Of a DNA stretch of 64,000 nt, positions 26,933 to 38,069 are shown one piece after another (position 1 is the stretch's first letter; each line of letters starts with the position of its first letter). The notes under the pieces were generated by a model. That model was not told the origin of the DNA. It searched no databases and saw only the letters and a program-made list of their open reading frames with translations. Source of the DNA: Neocallimastix lanati (nom. inval.) (taxonomy: Eukaryota; Neocallimastigomycota; Neocallimastigomycetes; Neocallimastigales; Neocallimastigaceae); the NCBI GenBank assembly GCA_016946835.1, contig JACVTC010000095.1, positions 359,501 to 423,500 of the forward strand, in the 5' to 3' direction. The position numbers and the translations under genes are program-made.

Positions 26933-27525
26933 AATAAGAAGAATAACATTTTCAAAAAAAAAAAAAAAAAAAAAAAAAAAGATAAAGTAATTATTTATTA
27001 TTTCATTTTTATTATTAATATTTAAAATGATATAAAATCATTTTGATATAATGTTAAACCTTATTAGAATAATATTAAAATCTGTTTATTTGTCTTTTTT
27101 TTTTCTTGATGTAAATTGAAATTTAATTTTGAAATAAATGTAAATAAATAATAAAAAAAATTATAATTTTTTGTAATTTTGAATCTATATATGTTTTAAT
27201 TTTTAATAAAAAATCTTAAAAATAATATAATTTTAAATATTAATATTTTTATATATATTAAAATATTTATTTTTAATATATTTACAAATAATTATTAATA
27301 TTTTTATACTTATATATTATATAAATACTTCAATTTTGAGGAAATGTAAATTCACAATAAAACATATATTGTAAGATTTTAGAAAAATATTTTTTACAAT
27401 AAAATTATTTAAAAATTACTAACAATTTGATTAAATTAATTTTTTCTAATATATTATAATTAAACTTCATAAAATTAGATTAAAAATCAATATATCTTTA
27501 AAAAATATTTTAGAAATTATAATAC

Positions 27526-27556
<31 letters not shown>

Positions 27557-28157
27557 ATAAAATAAAATAATATATATATATATATATAAAATGAAAAATA
27601 ATATATAATATAGAAATATAATCATATAATTTTTATATTTTAAGCATAAAAAAAATAAAAAATCATCTGATTTAAATCAACATATTTTTAAAGTATATTG
27701 TAACAATTAAAATACAATATATAAAACATACCATAAAATTTAGAAATATAATTACATAATTTAAATATTTTAAGCACGTACAATAAAAAAAATAAAATAA
27801 AAATAAAAATATAAAAAGGATAATTTTTCAATTATTTTGGAAATATTAAAATTACATCGTTTCCAGTATGCCGTTTTTTAATTAAATGAATAAAAAAATT
27901 ATCATTTTCATTTAAAAATAATATTTGTTAAAAAAATATAAAAGAATACTAAACATAATTCATAATTTGTAAATTTTCATATTCCAAATTTGATAATTTA
28001 AATTTAAAAATTTATCTTAAATAATGGTTATTGAAAATAATGATTATTTAATTAATATAAAGAATAATAAAAATTATTTATACCGCATTATTAAATAATT
28101 AATAATAAAATTAAATTATAAAATTAATTTATTAATATTTATCAAACATGAAAGTAT

Positions 28158-28192
<35 letters not shown>

Positions 28193-29017
28193 AAATAAAA
28201 TTTATCAAAAGGTTTAAACCTAATTCAAATATAATTTTATTTATTATAAATATTTTGATTTTGTTTTTATTAAATAAATATTATTAAATTAAATATTTAT
28301 ATTTTTTATTCCATATTTAAACGGATAAAAAATTTAAAGCTATTAATATAATAATAATATTATTATAATTAATAAAATTTAATAATATAAACAGATATAC
28401 ATAATTAAAAGATAAAATTTATTATTATAGATTTTTACTTATATGAAATATTTACAAATTTTAAAATAAGATATTAATAATTCTATATAATATTTCTTTT
28501 GAAAATTATTTTTGTCAAATTTATAAAATATAATATTATTTATTTATTTATTTATTTACATTTTTTAATAAAAATTAATCTAAACATTTAATATATATTT
28601 ATTTTAATAAAAAATTTTTTTATCTTTTCTTATATTAAAAAAAAGTATAAATAATTCAAATTTCTTCATTGTAATTATTTTTTTTTAAATTATCATATAA
28701 ATAAGAGTTATAATTTAAATAAACAAAATATAATCAAAAAGTTAAAAAAATAATATATATTATTTATTAAAAAGATTATCACAAAAATATTATTTTTATT
28801 TAATATTTTTTTCTTTTTAATAAATAAGAATTATAAAAAATAAAATAATTTCTTCTTTGTATAAATAATAAAAAGAAAAAAAATAAACATCTTTAAATTA
28901 TAATATAATAAAATATTTAAAATTAAATATTTTATATTTATATATATATATATAAACAAAGTTTAAATTAATTTTATATTTATTTTATTTATTACACAAA
29001 TTCAAAAGTATTTCAAA
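26933..29017. other. Spacer between array genes 1 and 2
   Basis: No gene. After the stop come AATAAGAAGAATAAC and a poly-A run. Further on are a block with CCAGTATGCCGTTTTT, a second poly-A run at about 28158-28190 and a conserved 5' flank. The layout repeats in every unit. Confidence 0.75.
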
Positions 29018-29983
29018 ATGCGTTGCACATTTATTTTATATATTATTGCTTCTTTATCTTTAAGTATTTCAAATGCTTCACCAGTTCCATGTTTAGATTG
29101 TTTAGCAGGATCAGTTTTAAGAGGAAGTAAAGTTGAACGCAATGATAATAAAAAGATTGATGGATCATCCAATGATTCATTAGGAGGACATTTAGGAGGA
29201 CATTTAGGAAGTAATATTGGATTAAATTTTGGAGGTCTTTTAAGTGGAAATTTTGGAATTAATTCAAAAGGTAAAGCAAATTTAGAAGCTAAAGTAGGTA
29301 CTGGTATTAATAGTAAATTTAATGCTGGTGCTAAAGCTAATGTTGGTGCTAAAGCTAATGCTGGTGCTAAAGCTAATGTTGGTGCTAAAGTTAATGTTGG
29401 TGCTAAAGCTAGTGTTGGTACTATGGCTAATTTAGGTGCTAAAGCTAATTTAGGTGCCAAAGCTAATATAGGAGCTAAAGCAAATATAGGAGCTAAATCT
29501 AATGCAGGTGCTAAAGCTAATGTTGGTACTAAGGCTAATTTAGGTGCTAAAGTTAATGTTGGTGCTAAAGTTAATGTAGGTGCTAAAGTTAATGTAGGTT
29601 CTAAAGCTAATGTTGGTGCTAAAGCAAATGTAAATGCTAAAGCTGGAGTTGGAGCTAAAGCTAATGTTGAAGCTAAAGCTAATATAGGAGCCAAAGCTAA
29701 CGTTGGTGCTAAAGAAAATATTGGTACTAAAGCTAATTTAGGAGCTAAAGCTAATGTAGGTGCTAAAGCTAATATTGGTACTAAAACTAATGTTGGTGCT
29801 AAAGTAAATGTAGGTACTAAAGCTAATTTAGGTACTAAAGCAAATATCGGTGCTAAAGCTAATATAGGATCTAAAGCTAATGCAGGTATTAAAACTAATT
29901 TAGGTGCTATAGCTAATTTAGGAGCTAAAGCTAATGTTGGTGCTAAAGCTAATATTGGTGCTAAAGGATCTCCATGTAATTAG
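29018..29983 (+). CDS. Secreted hexapeptide-repeat (GAKANV) protein, copy 2, 321 aa
   Basis: Shortest member. Same signal peptide (one change, LYIIAS), the same CLDC pair and the same KGSPCN end. About 38 six-residue units are present, roughly 13 predicted beta-helix coils. The N-terminal linker is the most diverged (NFGINSKGKANLEAKVGTGINSKFN). Several units depart from the consensus (ENIGTK, VNVGSK, KAGVGA), so repeats are drifting independently of copies 3 and 4. Intronless. ATG chosen because the hydrophobic leader begins there and the 5' flank is conserved. Confidence 0.9.
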   Translation: MRCTFILYIIASLSLSISNASPVPCLDCLAGSVLRGSKVERNDNKKIDGSSNDSLGGHLGGHLGSNIGLNFGGLLSGNFGINSKGKANLEAKVGTGINSKFNAGAKANVGAKANAGAKANVGAKVNVGAKASVGTMANLGAKANLGAKANIGAKANIGAKSNAGAKANVGTKANLGAKVNVGAKVNVGAKVNVGSKANVGAKANVNAKAGVGAKANVEAKANIGAKANVGAKENIGTKANLGAKANVGAKANIGTKTNVGAKVNVGTKANLGTKANIGAKANIGSKANAGIKTNLGAIANLGAKANVGAKANIGAKGSPCN

Positions 29984-30003
29984 AATAAGAAGGATAACAA
30001 TTT

Positions 30004-30044
<41 letters not shown>

Positions 30045-31779
30045 AAAAAAAAGATAAAATAATTATATTATTACTTAATTTTTATTATTTATATTTAAAA
30101 TGATATATTATCATTTTGATATAATATTAAATACTATTAGAAAAATTTTAAATCTATTTATTCATCTTTTTTATTTTTTCTTTATGTAAATTAAAAATAA
30201 TTTCACAATAAATGTAAATACATAATAAAAAAATTAAAATTTTGTATAATTATGAATCTATATATGTTTTAATTTTTAATAAAAAATCTTAAAAATAATA
30301 TAATTTTAAATATTAATATTTTTATATATATTAAAATATTTATTTTTAATATATTTACAAATAATTATTAATATTTTTATACTTAAAAATTATATAAATA
30401 CTTCAATTTTGAGGAAATGTATATTCATCAATAAAACATACATTGTAAGATTTTAGAAAAATATTTTTTACAATAAAATTATTTAAAAATTACTAACAAT
30501 TTGATTAAATTAATTTTTTCTAATATATTATAATTAAACTTTATAAAATTAGATTAAAAATCAATATATCTTTAAAAAATATTTTAGAAATTATAATATA
30601 AAAAAAAAAAAATATATATATATATATATATAAAAGTATCACCTTCATTTAAAAATAATATTTGTTAAAAAAATATAAAAGAATACTAAACATAATTCAT
30701 AATTTGTAAATTTTCATATTCCAAATTTGATAATTTAAATTTAAAAATTTATCTTAAAATAATGGTTATTGAAAATAATGATTATTTAATTAATATAAAG
30801 TAAAATAAAAATTATTTAAACCGCATTATTAAATAATTAATAATAAAATTAAATAATAAAATTAAATTATTAATATTTATCTAACATAATCGTAGTATCA
30901 AAAAAAAAAAAAAAAAAAAAAAAAAAATTAAATAAAATTTATCAAAAGGTCTAAACCTAATTCAAATATAATTTTATTTATTATAAATATTTTAATTTTG
31001 TTTTTATTAAATAAATATTATTAAATTAAATATTTATATTTTTTATTCCATATTTAAACGGATAAAAATATTAAAAATTATTAATATAATAAACATATTT
31101 TTATAATTAATAAAATTTGATCATATAAACAAATATACATAATTAAAAGATAAAATTTATTATTGTAAATTTTTATTTATTAAAATATATTTTTAAATTT
31201 GTAAATATTTCATTTATTTCTCTAATTAGTTTTTTTTTTTTTAAATATTTTTTAGTCATATTTATAAAAGATATTTATATTATTTATGTGTTTATTTATA
31301 TTTTTTAATTAAAATTAATCTAAATATTTAATATATTTAATATATATTTATTTTAATTAAAATTAAAATATCTTTTTACAATTTAAAAAAAAAAAAAAAG
31401 TATAAATTAATTCAAATTTCTTCATTCCTTTTTTTTTTTTTTTTTTTTTTAATTATTATATAAATAAGCATTCAAATTAAAATAAAATAAAACATAAACA
31501 CAAATTTAAAAAGAAAATATCTAAATTATTTATTAAAAAGATTATTACAAAAATATTATTTTTATTTAATATTTTTTTCTTTTTAATAAATAAGAATTAT
31601 AAAAAATAAAATAATTTCTTCTTTTTATAATTAAAATAAAAAATAATAATATTTTTAATTCATAATATAATAAAACTTTTTAAATTAAATATTTTATTTT
31701 TTGTGTATATATATAAACAAAGTTTAAATTAATTTTATATTTATTTTATTTATTAATACAAATTTAAAACTATTCCAAA
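29984..31779. other. Spacer between array genes 2 and 3
   Basis: No gene. It has the same structure as the other spacers but is about 290 bases shorter, lacking the block that holds CCAGTATGCCGT. There is a poly-A run of about 40 bases just after the stop. Confidence 0.75.
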
Positions 31780-32970
31780 ATGCGTTGCACATTTATTTTA
31801 TGTATTATTGCTTCTTTATCTTTAAGTATTTCAAATGCTTCACCAGTTCCATGTTTAGATTGTTTAGCAGGATCAATTTTAAGAGGAAGTAAAGTTGAAG
31901 GCAATGGTAGTAAAAAGATTGATGGATCATCCAATGGTTCAGTAGAAGGACATTTAGGAGGACATTTAGGAAGTAATATTGGATTAAATTTAGGAGGTCT
32001 TTTAAGTGGAAATTTAGGAATTAATGCAGGAGGTAAAGCTAATGTAGGTGCTAAAGCTAATATAGGAACTAAAGCTAATGTAGGTGCTAAAGCTAATGTT
32101 GGTGGTAAAGCTAATGTTGGCGCTAAAGCTAATGTTGGTGCTAAAGCTAATGTAGGTGCTAAAGTTAATGTTGGTGCTAAAGCTAGTGTTGGTACTATGG
32201 CTAATTTAGGTGCTAAAGCTAATTTAGGTGCCAAAGCTAATGTAGGAGCTAAAGCTAATGTTGTTGCTAAAGCTAATGTTGGTGCTAAAGCTAATGTAGG
32301 TGCTAAAGCTAATGTTGGTGGTAAAGCTAATGTAGGAGCTAAAGCTAATGCAGGTGCTAAAGCTAATGTTGGTACTAAGGCTAATTTAGGTGCTAAAGTT
32401 AATGTAGGTGCTAAAGCTAATGTTGGTGTTAAAGCTAATGTAGGTGCTAAAGCAAATGGAATTAAAGCAAATGTAAGTGCTAAAGCTGGAGTTGGAGCTA
32501 AAGCTAATGTTGGAGCTAAAGCTAATATAAGAGCCAATGCTAACTTAGGTGCTAAAGCTAATTTAGGTGCTAAAGCTAATTTAGGTACTAAAGTTAATGT
32601 TGGTGGTAAAGCTAATGTAGGAGCTAAAGCTAATGTTGGCGCTAAAGCTAATGTTGGTACTAAAGCTAATGTTGGTGCTAAAGTTAATGTTGGTGCTAAA
32701 GCTAGTGTTGGTACTATGGCTAATTTAGGTGCTAAAGCTAATTTAGGTGCCAAAGCTAATATAGGAGCTAAAGCAAATATAGGAGCTAAATCTAATGCAG
32801 GTGCTAAAGCTAATGTTGGTACTAAGGCTAATTTAGGTGCTAAAGTTAATGTAGGTGCTAAAGCTAATGTTGGTGTTAAAGTTAATGTAGGTGCTAAAGC
32901 TAATATTGGTGCAAAAATTAAAATTGGTGCTAAAACTAATGTTGATGCTAAAGGATCTCCATGTAATTAG
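31780..32970 (+). CDS. Secreted hexapeptide-repeat (GAKANV) protein, copy 3, 396 aa
   Basis: Longest member, with about 50 six-residue units. The signal peptide and linker are identical to copy 4 through NLGGLLSGNLGINAGG. The end (KIKIGAKTNVDAKGSPCN) is also identical to copy 4, whereas the middle differs in number and order of units. One irregular five-residue unit (GIKAN after GAKAN) breaks the period, as in copies 1 and 4 (GVKAN). An internal block of about a dozen units (AKVNVGAKASVGTMANLGAK onward) occurs twice within the gene, showing duplication of groups of units rather than single ones. Confidence 0.9.
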   Translation: MRCTFILCIIASLSLSISNASPVPCLDCLAGSILRGSKVEGNGSKKIDGSSNGSVEGHLGGHLGSNIGLNLGGLLSGNLGINAGGKANVGAKANIGTKANVGAKANVGGKANVGAKANVGAKANVGAKVNVGAKASVGTMANLGAKANLGAKANVGAKANVVAKANVGAKANVGAKANVGGKANVGAKANAGAKANVGTKANLGAKVNVGAKANVGVKANVGAKANGIKANVSAKAGVGAKANVGAKANIRANANLGAKANLGAKANLGTKVNVGGKANVGAKANVGAKANVGTKANVGAKVNVGAKASVGTMANLGAKANLGAKANIGAKANIGAKSNAGAKANVGTKANLGAKVNVGAKANVGVKVNVGAKANIGAKIKIGAKTNVDAKGSPCN

Positions 32971-33481
32971 AATAAGAAGGATAACAATTTCTAAAAAAAA
33001 AAAAGATAAAATAATTATTTATTACATCATTTTTATTATTAATATTTAAAATGATATATAATCATTTTTATATAATATTAAATCCTATTAGAAAAATTTT
33101 AAATCTATATATTTATATTTTTTATTTTTTCTTATGTGAATTAAAATTAATTTCACAATAAATGTAAATACATAATAAAATAAATTAAAATTTTGTATAA
33201 TTTTGAATTCATATATATTTTAATTTTTAATAAAAAATCTTAAAAATAATATAATTTTAAATATTAATATTTTGATATATATTAAAATATTTATTTTTAA
33301 AATATTCACAAATAGTTATTAATATTTTTATACTTAAAAATTATATAAATACTTCAATTTTGAGAAAATGTAAATTCATCAATAAAACATATATTGTATG
33401 ATTTTAGAAAAATATTTTTTACAATAAAATTATTTAAAAATTACTAATAATTTGATTAAATTCATTTTTTTCTAATACATT

Positions 33482-33554
<73 letters not shown>

Positions 33555-34173
33555 AACGAAAAATAATATATAATATAGAAATATAATCAAATAATTTTTA
33601 CATTCTAACAATAAAAAAAAAAAAAAAACTAAAATAAAATTTGATCTAAAATCCACATATTTTTTAAAATATATCAAAACAATTAAATTACAATATATAA
33701 ATATAAAATCATAATATAAAATATATTTTAGGAATATAATCATATAATATATATATTGTAAGCACGTATAAAAAAAAAAAAAAAAAAAAAAAAAATAAAA
33801 AATAAAAAATAAAAACAAAAAATATAAAGAAGAATAATTTTTTATTATTTTGGAAATATTAAAATTACATCGTTTCCAGTATGCCGTATTTTAATTAAAT
33901 GAATAAAAAGTATCATTTTCATTTAAAAATAATATTTGTTAAAAAAATATAAAAGAATACTAAACATAATTCATAATTTGTAAATTTTCATATTCCAAAT
34001 TTGATAATTTAAATTTAAAAATTTATCTTAAAATAATGGTTATTGAAAATAATGATTATTTAATTAATATAAAGAATAATAAAAATTATTTATACCGCAT
34101 TATTAAATAATTAATAATAAAATTAAATAATAAAATTAAATTATTAATATTTATCTAACATAATCGTAGTATC

Positions 34174-34204
<31 letters not shown>

Positions 34205-35055
34205 AAATAAAATTTATCAAAAGGTCTAAACCTAATTCAAATATAATTTTATTTATTATAAATATTTTAATTTTGTTTTTATTAAATAAATATTATTAAA
34301 TTAAATATTTATATTTTTTATTCCATATTTAAACGGATAAAAATATTAAAAATTATTAATATAATAAACATATTTTTATAATTAATAAAATTTGATCATA
34401 TAAACAAATATACATAATTAAAAGATAAAATTTATTATTGTAAATTTTTATTTATTAAAATATATTTTTAAATTTGTAAATATTTCATTTATTTCTCTAA
34501 TTAGTTTTTTTTTTTTAAATATTTTTTAGTCATATTTATAAAAGATATTTATATTATTTATGTGTTTATTTATATTTTTTAATTAAAATTAATCTAAATA
34601 TTTAATATATTTAATATATATTTATTTTAATTAAAATTAAAATATCTTTTTATACAATTTAAAAAAAAAAAAAAAGTATAAATTAATTCAAATTTCTTCA
34701 TTCCTTTTTTTTTTTTTTTTTTTTTTAATTATTATATAAATAAGCATTCAAATTAAAATAAAATAAAACATAAACACAAATTTAAAAAGAAAATATCTAA
34801 ATTATTTATTAAAAAGATTATTACAAAAATATTATTTTTATTTAATATTTTTTTCTTTTTAATAAATAAGAATTATAAAAAATAAAATAATTTCTTCTTT
34901 TTATAATTAAAATAAAAAATAATAATATTTTTAATTCATAATATAATAAAACTTTTTAAATTAAATATTTTATTTTTTGTGTATATATATAAACAAAGTT
35001 TAAATTAATTTTATATTTATTTTATTTATTAATACAAATTTAAAACTATTCCAAA
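32971..35055. other. Spacer between array genes 3 and 4
   Basis: No gene. Contains a poly-A run of about 45 bases then (AT)n near 33487-33552, the CCAGTATGCCGT block near 33873, and a poly-A run near 34175. The final 1 kb is nearly identical to the sequence upstream of gene 3, and the first 1 kb to the sequence after gene 4. Confidence 0.75.
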
Positions 35056-36198
35056 ATGCGTTGCACATTTATTTTATGTATTATTGCTTCTTTATCTTTA
35101 AGTATTTCAAATGCTTCACCAGTTCCATGTTTAGATTGTTTAGCAGGATCAATTTTAAGAGGAAGTAAAGTTGAAGGCAATGGTAGTAAAAAGATTGATG
35201 GATCATCCAATGGTTCAGTAGAAGGACATTTAGGAGGACATTTAGGAAGTAATATTGGATTAAATTTAGGAGGTCTTTTAAGTGGAAATTTAGGAATTAA
35301 TGCAGGAGGTAAAGCAAATTTAGAAGCTAAAGCAGGTACTGGTATTGATAGTAAATTTAATGCTGGTGCTAAAGCTAATGTTGGTGCTAAAGCTAATGCT
35401 GGTGCTAAAGCTAATGTTGGTGCTAAAGTTAATGTTGGTGCTAAAGCTAGTGTTGGTACTATGGCTAATTTAGGTGCTAAAGCTAATTTAGGAGCTAAAG
35501 CTAATGTAAGTGCTAAAGCTAATGTTGGTACTAAAGCAAATATAGGAACTAAAGCTAATGTAGGTACTAAAGCTAATGTAGGAGCTAAAGCAAATGGAGT
35601 TAAGGCAGATGTAAGTGCTAAAGCTGGAGTTGAAGCTAAAGCTAATATAGGAGCCAAAGCTAACTTAGGTACTAAAGCTAATGTAGGTGCTAAAGCTAAT
35701 GTTGGAGCTAAAGCTAATATAGGAGCCAATGCTAACTTAGGTGCTAAAGCTAATTTAGGTGCTAAAGCTAATGTAGGCGCTAAAGCAAATATCGGTGCTA
35801 AAGCTAATATAGGATCTAAAGCTAATGTTGGTGGTAAAGCTAATGTAGGTGCTAAAGCTAATGTTGGCGCTAAAGCTAATGTTGGTGCTAAAGCTAATGT
35901 AGGTGCTAAAGTTAATGTTGGTGCTAAAGCTAATATTGGTACTATGGCTAATTTAGGTGCTAAAGCTAATTTAGGTGCCAAAGCTAATATAGGAGCTAAA
36001 GCAAATATAGGAGCTAAATCTAATGCAGGTGCTAAAGCTAATGTTGGTACTAAGGCTAATTTAGGTGCTAAAGTTAATGTAGGTGCTAAAGCTAATGTTG
36101 GTGTTAAAGTTAATGTAGGTGCTAAAGCTAATATTGGTGCAAAAATTAAAATTGGTGCTAAAACTAATGTTGATGCTAAAGGATCTCCATGTAATTAG
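35056..36198 (+). CDS. Secreted hexapeptide-repeat (GAKANV) protein, copy 4, 380 aa
   Basis: Same signal peptide, CLDC pair and KGSPCN end as copy 3, and the same 5' and 3' flanks, so these two are the youngest pair. About 48 six-residue units follow a linker with GTGIDSKFN, which copy 3 has lost. The substitution pattern (SVGTMANLG, SNAGAKANVG) recurs in copies 2, 3 and 4, indicating exchange between paralogues. Intronless, highly basic, and a predicted extracellular left-handed beta-helix by sequence rule only. Confidence 0.9.
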   Translation: MRCTFILCIIASLSLSISNASPVPCLDCLAGSILRGSKVEGNGSKKIDGSSNGSVEGHLGGHLGSNIGLNLGGLLSGNLGINAGGKANLEAKAGTGIDSKFNAGAKANVGAKANAGAKANVGAKVNVGAKASVGTMANLGAKANLGAKANVSAKANVGTKANIGTKANVGTKANVGAKANGVKADVSAKAGVEAKANIGAKANLGTKANVGAKANVGAKANIGANANLGAKANLGAKANVGAKANIGAKANIGSKANVGGKANVGAKANVGAKANVGAKANVGAKVNVGAKANIGTMANLGAKANLGAKANIGAKANIGAKSNAGAKANVGTKANLGAKVNVGAKANVGVKVNVGAKANIGAKIKIGAKTNVDAKGSPCN

Positions 36199-36710
36199 AA
36201 TAAGAAGGATAACAATTTCTAAAAAAAAAAAAGATAAAATAATTATTTATTACATCATTTTTATTATTAATATTTAAAATGATATATAATCATTTTTATA
36301 TAATATTAAATCCTATTAGAAAAATTTTAAATCTATATATTTATATTTTTTATTTTTTCTTATGTGAATTAAAATTAATTTCACAATAAATGTAAATACA
36401 TAATAAAATAAATAAAAATTTTGTATAATTTTGAATTCATATATATTTTAATTTTTAATAAAAAATCTTAAAAATAATATAATTTTAAATATTAATATTT
36501 TGATATATATTAAAATATTTATTTTTAAAATATTCACAAATAGTTATTAATATTTTTATACTTAAAAATTATATAAATACTTCAATTTTGAGAAAATGTA
36601 AATTCATCAATAAAACATATATTGTATGATTTTAGAAAAATATTTTTTACAATAAAATTATTTAAAAATTACTAATAATTTGATTAAATTCATTTTTTTC
36701 TAATACATTA

Positions 36711-36786
<76 letters not shown>

Positions 36787-38069
36787 AACGAAATATAATA
36801 TATAATATAGAAATATAATCATATAATTTTTATATTCTAACAATAAAAAAAAAAAAAAAACTAAAATAAAATTTGATCTAAAATCCACATATTTTTTAAA
36901 ATATATCAAAACAATTAAATTACAATATATAAATATAAAATCATAATATAAAATATATTTTAGGAATATAATCATATAATATATATATTGTAAGCACGTA
37001 TAAAAAAAAAAAAAAAAAATAAAAAAAAATAAAAAATAAAAAATAAAAACAAAAAATATAAAGAAGAATAATTCTTAATTATTTTTGAAATATTAAAATT
37101 ACATCGTTTCCAGTATGCCGTATTTTAATTAAATGAATAAAAAGTATCATTTTCATTTAAAAATAATATTTATTGAAAAAATATAAAAGAATACTAAACA
37201 TAATTCATAATTTGTAAATTTTCATATTCCAAATTTGATAATTGAACTTTAAAAATTAATCTTAAAATAATGGTTATTGAAAATAATGATTATTTAATAT
37301 AAAGAATAATAAAAATTATTTATACCGCTTTATTAAATAATTAATAATAAAATTAAATAATAAAATTAAAGTATTAATATTTATTAACATAATTGTAGTA
37401 TCAAAAAAAAAAAAAAAAAAAAATTAAATAAAATTTATCAAAAGGTCTAAACCTAATTCAAATATAATTTTATTTATTATAAATATTTTAATTTTGTTTT
37501 TATTAAATAAATATTATTAAATTAAATATTTATATTTTTTATTCCATATTTAAACGGATAAAAATATTAAAAATTATTAATATAATAAACATATTTTTAT
37601 AATTAATAAAATTTGATCATATAAACAAATATACATAATTAAAAGATAAAATTTATTATTATAAATTTTTATTTATTAAAATATATTTTTAAATTAGTAA
37701 ATATTTCATTTATTTCTCTAATTAGTTTTTTTTAAATATTTTTTAGTCATATTTATAAAAATAAAAAAAAATTAATAAAATTATATAAAAAAATTAAAAC
37801 TTAATACAAATATAAACATTATCAAAAGGACCAAAAGGTCTAAATCCAATTCAATTATACTTTTATTTATTATAAATATTTTAATTTTGTTTTTATTAAA
37901 TTAATATTATTAATTTAATTATTTATATTTTTTATTCCATATTTAAGTAGATAAAAAAATAAATAAAACTATTAATAAAATAAACATATTATTATAATTA
38001 ATAAAATTTAATCATAAAAACAGATAATCATAATTAAAAGATAATTATTTTTATGAAATACCTATTTTT
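36199..38069. other. Spacer after array gene 4 with a further partial spacer copy
   Basis: No gene. The first 1.55 kb repeats the gene 3 downstream spacer almost base for base, including the poly-A then (AT)n block near 36718-36784. From about 37790 a second, more diverged copy of the spacer segment with AAAAGGTCTAAATCCAATTC begins. It is cut off at 38069 by the LINE tail. Confidence 0.75.
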
